Positions 53,683 through 55,870 of a stretch of 55,870 nucleotides of DNA are shown piece by piece. A model generated the notes under the pieces. The model saw nothing but the letters and a program-made list of their open reading frames with translations, searched no databases and was not told where the DNA came from. The DNA is from Terriglobales bacterium. Lineage in GTDB: Bacteria > Acidobacteriota > Terriglobia > Terriglobales > Acidobacteriaceae. The first letter of the stretch is position 1, and the number at the start of each line of letters is the position of its first letter. A program made the position numbers and the translations under genes. The DNA lies in assembly GCA_015654835.1 (NCBI GenBank), contig JAATGG010000213.1:1-55870 (forward strand). Direction: 5' to 3'.

Positions 53683-54564
53683 TTCCCGAACCGCGCGGAC
53701 TCCATCGATCCTGGCGACGTGAATGACCACATCGATGGACCTGCGGCATTCCTCCTCCACATCGTTGAGCGATACGCCTCCGGAACCGCGCATCGCCAAC
53801 TGCGACAGACGATGCAGTGCATCTTCGGCACCGTTGGCGTGAATAGTTGTAAGCGATCCTCGATGCCCGGTATTCAATGCATCGAGAAAGACACGCGCTT
53901 CGGTTCCGCGTATTTCGCCCACGATGATGCGATCAGGGCGGTGACGTAACGCCGCTTTAAGCAGGTCGGGGAACCCGATCTGGCTTTTGTGGGTATCGAG
54001 CTGGGCCTCGGCGGAGATGACGTGCGGTTTCCGTATATAAAGTTCGGCCACATCCTCAAGGATCAAGATGCGGTCCTCGTCGGGAATGAAACCGGCCAGC
54101 ACATTGAGCAACGTCGACTTGCCTGAGCTTGTTGCTCCGGAGATGAGCAGGTTGTCGCCATGCTGAATAGAGTCCGCAAGCTGTTCTGCCTGCGGCTCCG
54201 TCAGCATCTTTCGCTCGATCAGATCGTGGATAGTGAAGTTCCGCGACGTGAGCTTACGGATCGTGAGCATGGGGTGGGGGTTGACGACAGGCGGAATCAG
54301 CGCGGCCATGCGGCTGCCATCCGGCAGGCGGAGATTCAGGATGGGCGAGTCCGCGTCGAGTTTCTTTCCAAAACGATTAGCGATCACTTCGAGGGCGGTC
54401 AGCAATGCTCCGTCCTCGAAGTGGATATCCGCCATTGGTTCTATATGGCCTTTCTCCTCGATCCAGACAGATCCATCGGGATTGACCATGATTTCGGAGA
54501 CTGTGCCGCTCGCGAGCAGATGCTCGATGGGCTTCAGGAACGGGATGATGATGTCAAAGCTCAC
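53659..54564 (-). CDS. trbB: TrbB/VirB11-family conjugative-transfer ATPase
   Basis: The start is a GTG at 54564 with AAAGGA upstream. The 301-residue secretion ATPase has the N-terminal sensing domain (SEIMVNPDGSVWIEEKG, RMAALIPPVVNPHPMLTIRK), Walker A ISGATSSGKSTLLNVL, ALRHRPDRIIVGEIRG (Walker B) and a His box (GSLTTIHANGAEDALHRL). It energises type IV secretion/conjugation pilus assembly. Only this piece of a transfer region is visible. The group II intron lies just upstream. Confidence 0.93.
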   Translation of the reverse strand: MSFDIIIPFLKPIEHLLASGTVSEIMVNPDGSVWIEEKGHIEPMADIHFEDGALLTALEVIANRFGKKLDADSPILNLRLPDGSRMAALIPPVVNPHPMLTIRKLTSRNFTIHDLIERKMLTEPQAEQLADSIQHGDNLLISGATSSGKSTLLNVLAGFIPDEDRILILEDVAELYIRKPHVISAEAQLDTHKSQIGFPDLLKAALRHRPDRIIVGEIRGTEARVFLDALNTGHRGSLTTIHANGAEDALHRLSQLAMRGSGGVSLNDVEEECRRSIDVVIHVARIDGVRAVRELLRIRGF

Positions 54565-54695
54565 GATAAAATCCTTTCCGGTAGGGTCGAGGACTGGCGC
54601 GGTGTTCGTAGACTGAGCCTATCCGTTTCTCCCCGTTTCCTCTGGGAGTGCCTCACTAGCTCATTCGTGAATCCGTTTCCAGCCCCCGCCACGTC

Positions 54696-54728
54696 GAACG
54701 CAACGTGCGGATTTCCCGCATTGCGCTC
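54696..54728 (-). ncRNA. Group II intron domain V
   Basis: On the minus strand the 33 nt GAGCGCAATGCGGG, AAAT, CCGCACGTTGCGTTC form the expected hairpin. A two-base bulge and a GAAA-type tip are present. Its position is 36 bp after the reverse-transcriptase stop, as in bacterial group II introns. Domain VI and the exact 3' splice site lie between here and the TrbB start but I cannot place them. Confidence 0.7.
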
Positions 54729-54763
54729 TCCTGTTTGCTTCATGTCAAGATTTATGTGACTTA

Positions 54764-55870
54764 TCATGCTGGGAGCGCTTTCGGTTTTGTCATGTATCGA
54801 ACTTGATAGTTATTGAATAACTTCAAGTCTTCATACAGCCATTTCGTACTCCACCTCTTCCAGCCGAAGCCCCATAGTTTCCGGGATCGTCCCAGATGGC
54901 GTCGAATCTTCTTTTCTACCCATTCTTTAATGAAGGAGAAGCACTCTCCGGAGTGTCCGATGGCGAAATAGTTTATCCAGCCGCGCAGTATCGGGTTGAT
55001 CCGTTGGATCACCTGCTCTACGGGCTGGGACTGGAATCGCCGGAACACAGCTTTGAGTTTATGCAACAACGCCGTCCGCTTCTTCAGCTTGGGCGTGTAA
55101 TGCGCTCGCCACACTTGCCTTCCAATGCTGCGAAGGCGTCGGAAGTCGAACCCCAGGAAACCAAAACTTTCCCCGTGTTCCAGGTCCACGATGTGACTCT
55201 TCTCTTCATTGATTTCGACTTGTAGTTTGGCGAACTCCTCCCGCAGCCGTTTGTTCACCGCCCCGATCAGCCACGCATGGCGCGGATAAGCATCGATCAG
55301 CACCACCAGATCATCGGCGAAACGGGCATACTCAACGGCGGTATATTTCCCGTAGCGCGTGGCTTCTTTCGCCCGCTCCAGCATACGATCTACCTCGTTC
55401 AGATAGATGTTGCTGAGTAACGGTGAAATTACCCCGCCCTGTGGAACGCCTTGTTTGCCCGATGCTGTCAGAACCAGCTTCAGCAACCGCATAACCTCAT
55501 CATCCTTGATTCGTCGAGCAACTTTTTCCAACAGCCGATGGTGCCTGACTGTATCAAAATATGCTCTTAAATCCAGATCGATGATGTGGGTCTTGCATTG
55601 CGCGATTGCTATCGCTACTCGATGCACCGTCTGATGCGCCGTGCGCTTGGGACGATATCCATACGACCCCGGTTGAAAATTCGCCTCGAAGATCGGCTCC
55701 ATAATGAGCTTGAGCGCACCCTGTACCACTCGATCCCGGATAGCAGGTATCGAAAGAGTTCGGAATTTTCCTCCGTCCTTCGGTATTTCCTGCCTCCGCG
55801 AACGTAGCGGCACATAAGTGCGGTTTATTAGTTCGCCCCGTATCTGCTCGATGAATTCCTCCGCGCCCTG
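54764..55870 (-). CDS. ltrA: Group II intron reverse transcriptase/maturase (5' end beyond right edge)
   Basis: The frame is open to the window edge, starting QGAEEFIEQIRGEL, so the listed end is a cut, not a start. The reverse transcriptase has the group II layout: IPKDGGKFRTLSIPAIRDRV, GSYGYRPKRTAHQ, IIDLDLRAYFDTV, KQGVPQGGVISPLLSNIYLN, YARFADDLVVL (the FADD catalytic motif) and a maturase domain (LRGWINYFAIGHSGECF, KIRRHLGRSR). At least 369 codons. It should splice and mobilise the intron whose domain V follows at 54696. Confidence 0.95.
   Translation of the reverse strand, partial: QGAEEFIEQIRGELINRTYVPLRSRRQEIPKDGGKFRTLSIPAIRDRVVQGALKLIMEPIFEANFQPGSYGYRPKRTAHQTVHRVAIAIAQCKTHIIDLDLRAYFDTVRHHRLLEKVARRIKDDEVMRLLKLVLTASGKQGVPQGGVISPLLSNIYLNEVDRMLERAKEATRYGKYTAVEYARFADDLVVLIDAYPRHAWLIGAVNKRLREEFAKLQVEINEEKSHIVDLEHGESFGFLGFDFRRLRSIGRQVWRAHYTPKLKKRTALLHKLKAVFRRFQSQPVEQVIQRINPILRGWINYFAIGHSGECFSFIKEWVEKKIRRHLGRSRKLWGFGWKRWSTKWLYEDLKLFNNYQVRYMTKPKALPA

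Noticed and set aside
54764-55870. Retron or diversity-generating retroelement reverse transcriptase
   Set aside because: The maturase domain and a domain V hairpin after the stop identify a group II intron. No msr/msd or template/variable repeats were seen.
1-55870. CRISPR array or cas genes
   Set aside because: No regularly spaced repeats and no Cas-like proteins seen.

Overview
The window looks like an accessory, island-rich stretch of an Acidobacteriota chromosome (Terriglobales-like: Granulicella, Terriglobus or Edaphobacter relatives). I infer this from the gene families: a very large Oar-type TonB receptor with an N-terminal carboxypeptidase-regulatory domain, NHL-repeat secreted proteins, a beta-propeller Ser/Thr kinase, a CadC-like winged-helix/TPR regulator and a large-protein ECF sigma factor. 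No database search was possible.

Layout. (1) 1-1,170: a membrane protein cut by the window edge, a ric/ytfE di-iron repair gene truncated by an IS66 remnant, and an island-end sequence. (2) 1,590-9,440: ECF sigma factor, small secreted protein, beta-propeller/Y_Y_Y/Ser-Thr kinase and a secreted NHL/Ig-like protein. (3) 9,640-23,210: an element bounded by two copies of the same island-end sequence. It holds a broken GH92 mannosidase fused to a HipB-like helix-turn-helix, a kumamolisin stub, an intact GH38 alpha-mannosidase, the TonB receptor and its divergent winged-helix/TPR regulator. (4) 23,211-28,680: the 3' part of an initiator tRNA-fMet gene as attachment core, an intact tyrosine integrase, an oxidative-stress gene set (PNPOx-like, ferritin-like, PAS, glutathione peroxidase, AraC regulator) and a second integrase remnant that truncates ribF. 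(5) 29,700-37,180: OprB-like porin, an FhlA-like sigma-54 activator, and an FMN-riboswitch-controlled rib operon (ribB, ribA, ribE and a decayed ribH). (6) 37,570-44,530: VOC proteins, an acyl-CoA dehydrogenase and a complete fixABCX-type electron-bifurcating ETF system. (7) 44,627-52,020: an IS200-like remnant, then a complete hybOABCD-hypC-hupK [NiFe] uptake hydrogenase operon. (8) 52,221-55,870: LysR regulator, small basic protein, TrbB/VirB11-like conjugation ATPase and a group II intron reverse transcriptase running off the right edge.

The strongest new observation concerns regions 5-7. Three promoter regions (before the first VOC gene, before the VOC/acyl-CoA dehydrogenase/fix genes, and before the hyb operon) each carry a -24/-12 sigma-54 promoter. 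Each also has the same 31-bp upstream box at the same distance (91, 92 and 92 bp before the -24 GG). Two of them share a further 10-bp box, again at identical spacing. This ties the VOC proteins, acyl-CoA dehydrogenase, flavin-based bifurcation and hydrogen uptake into one regulon, most economically controlled by the GAF-AAA+-HTH activator at 31,948. The flavin genes next door could feed the flavoproteins. The substrate of the acyl-CoA dehydrogenase and the signal sensed by the activator cannot be read from the sequence.
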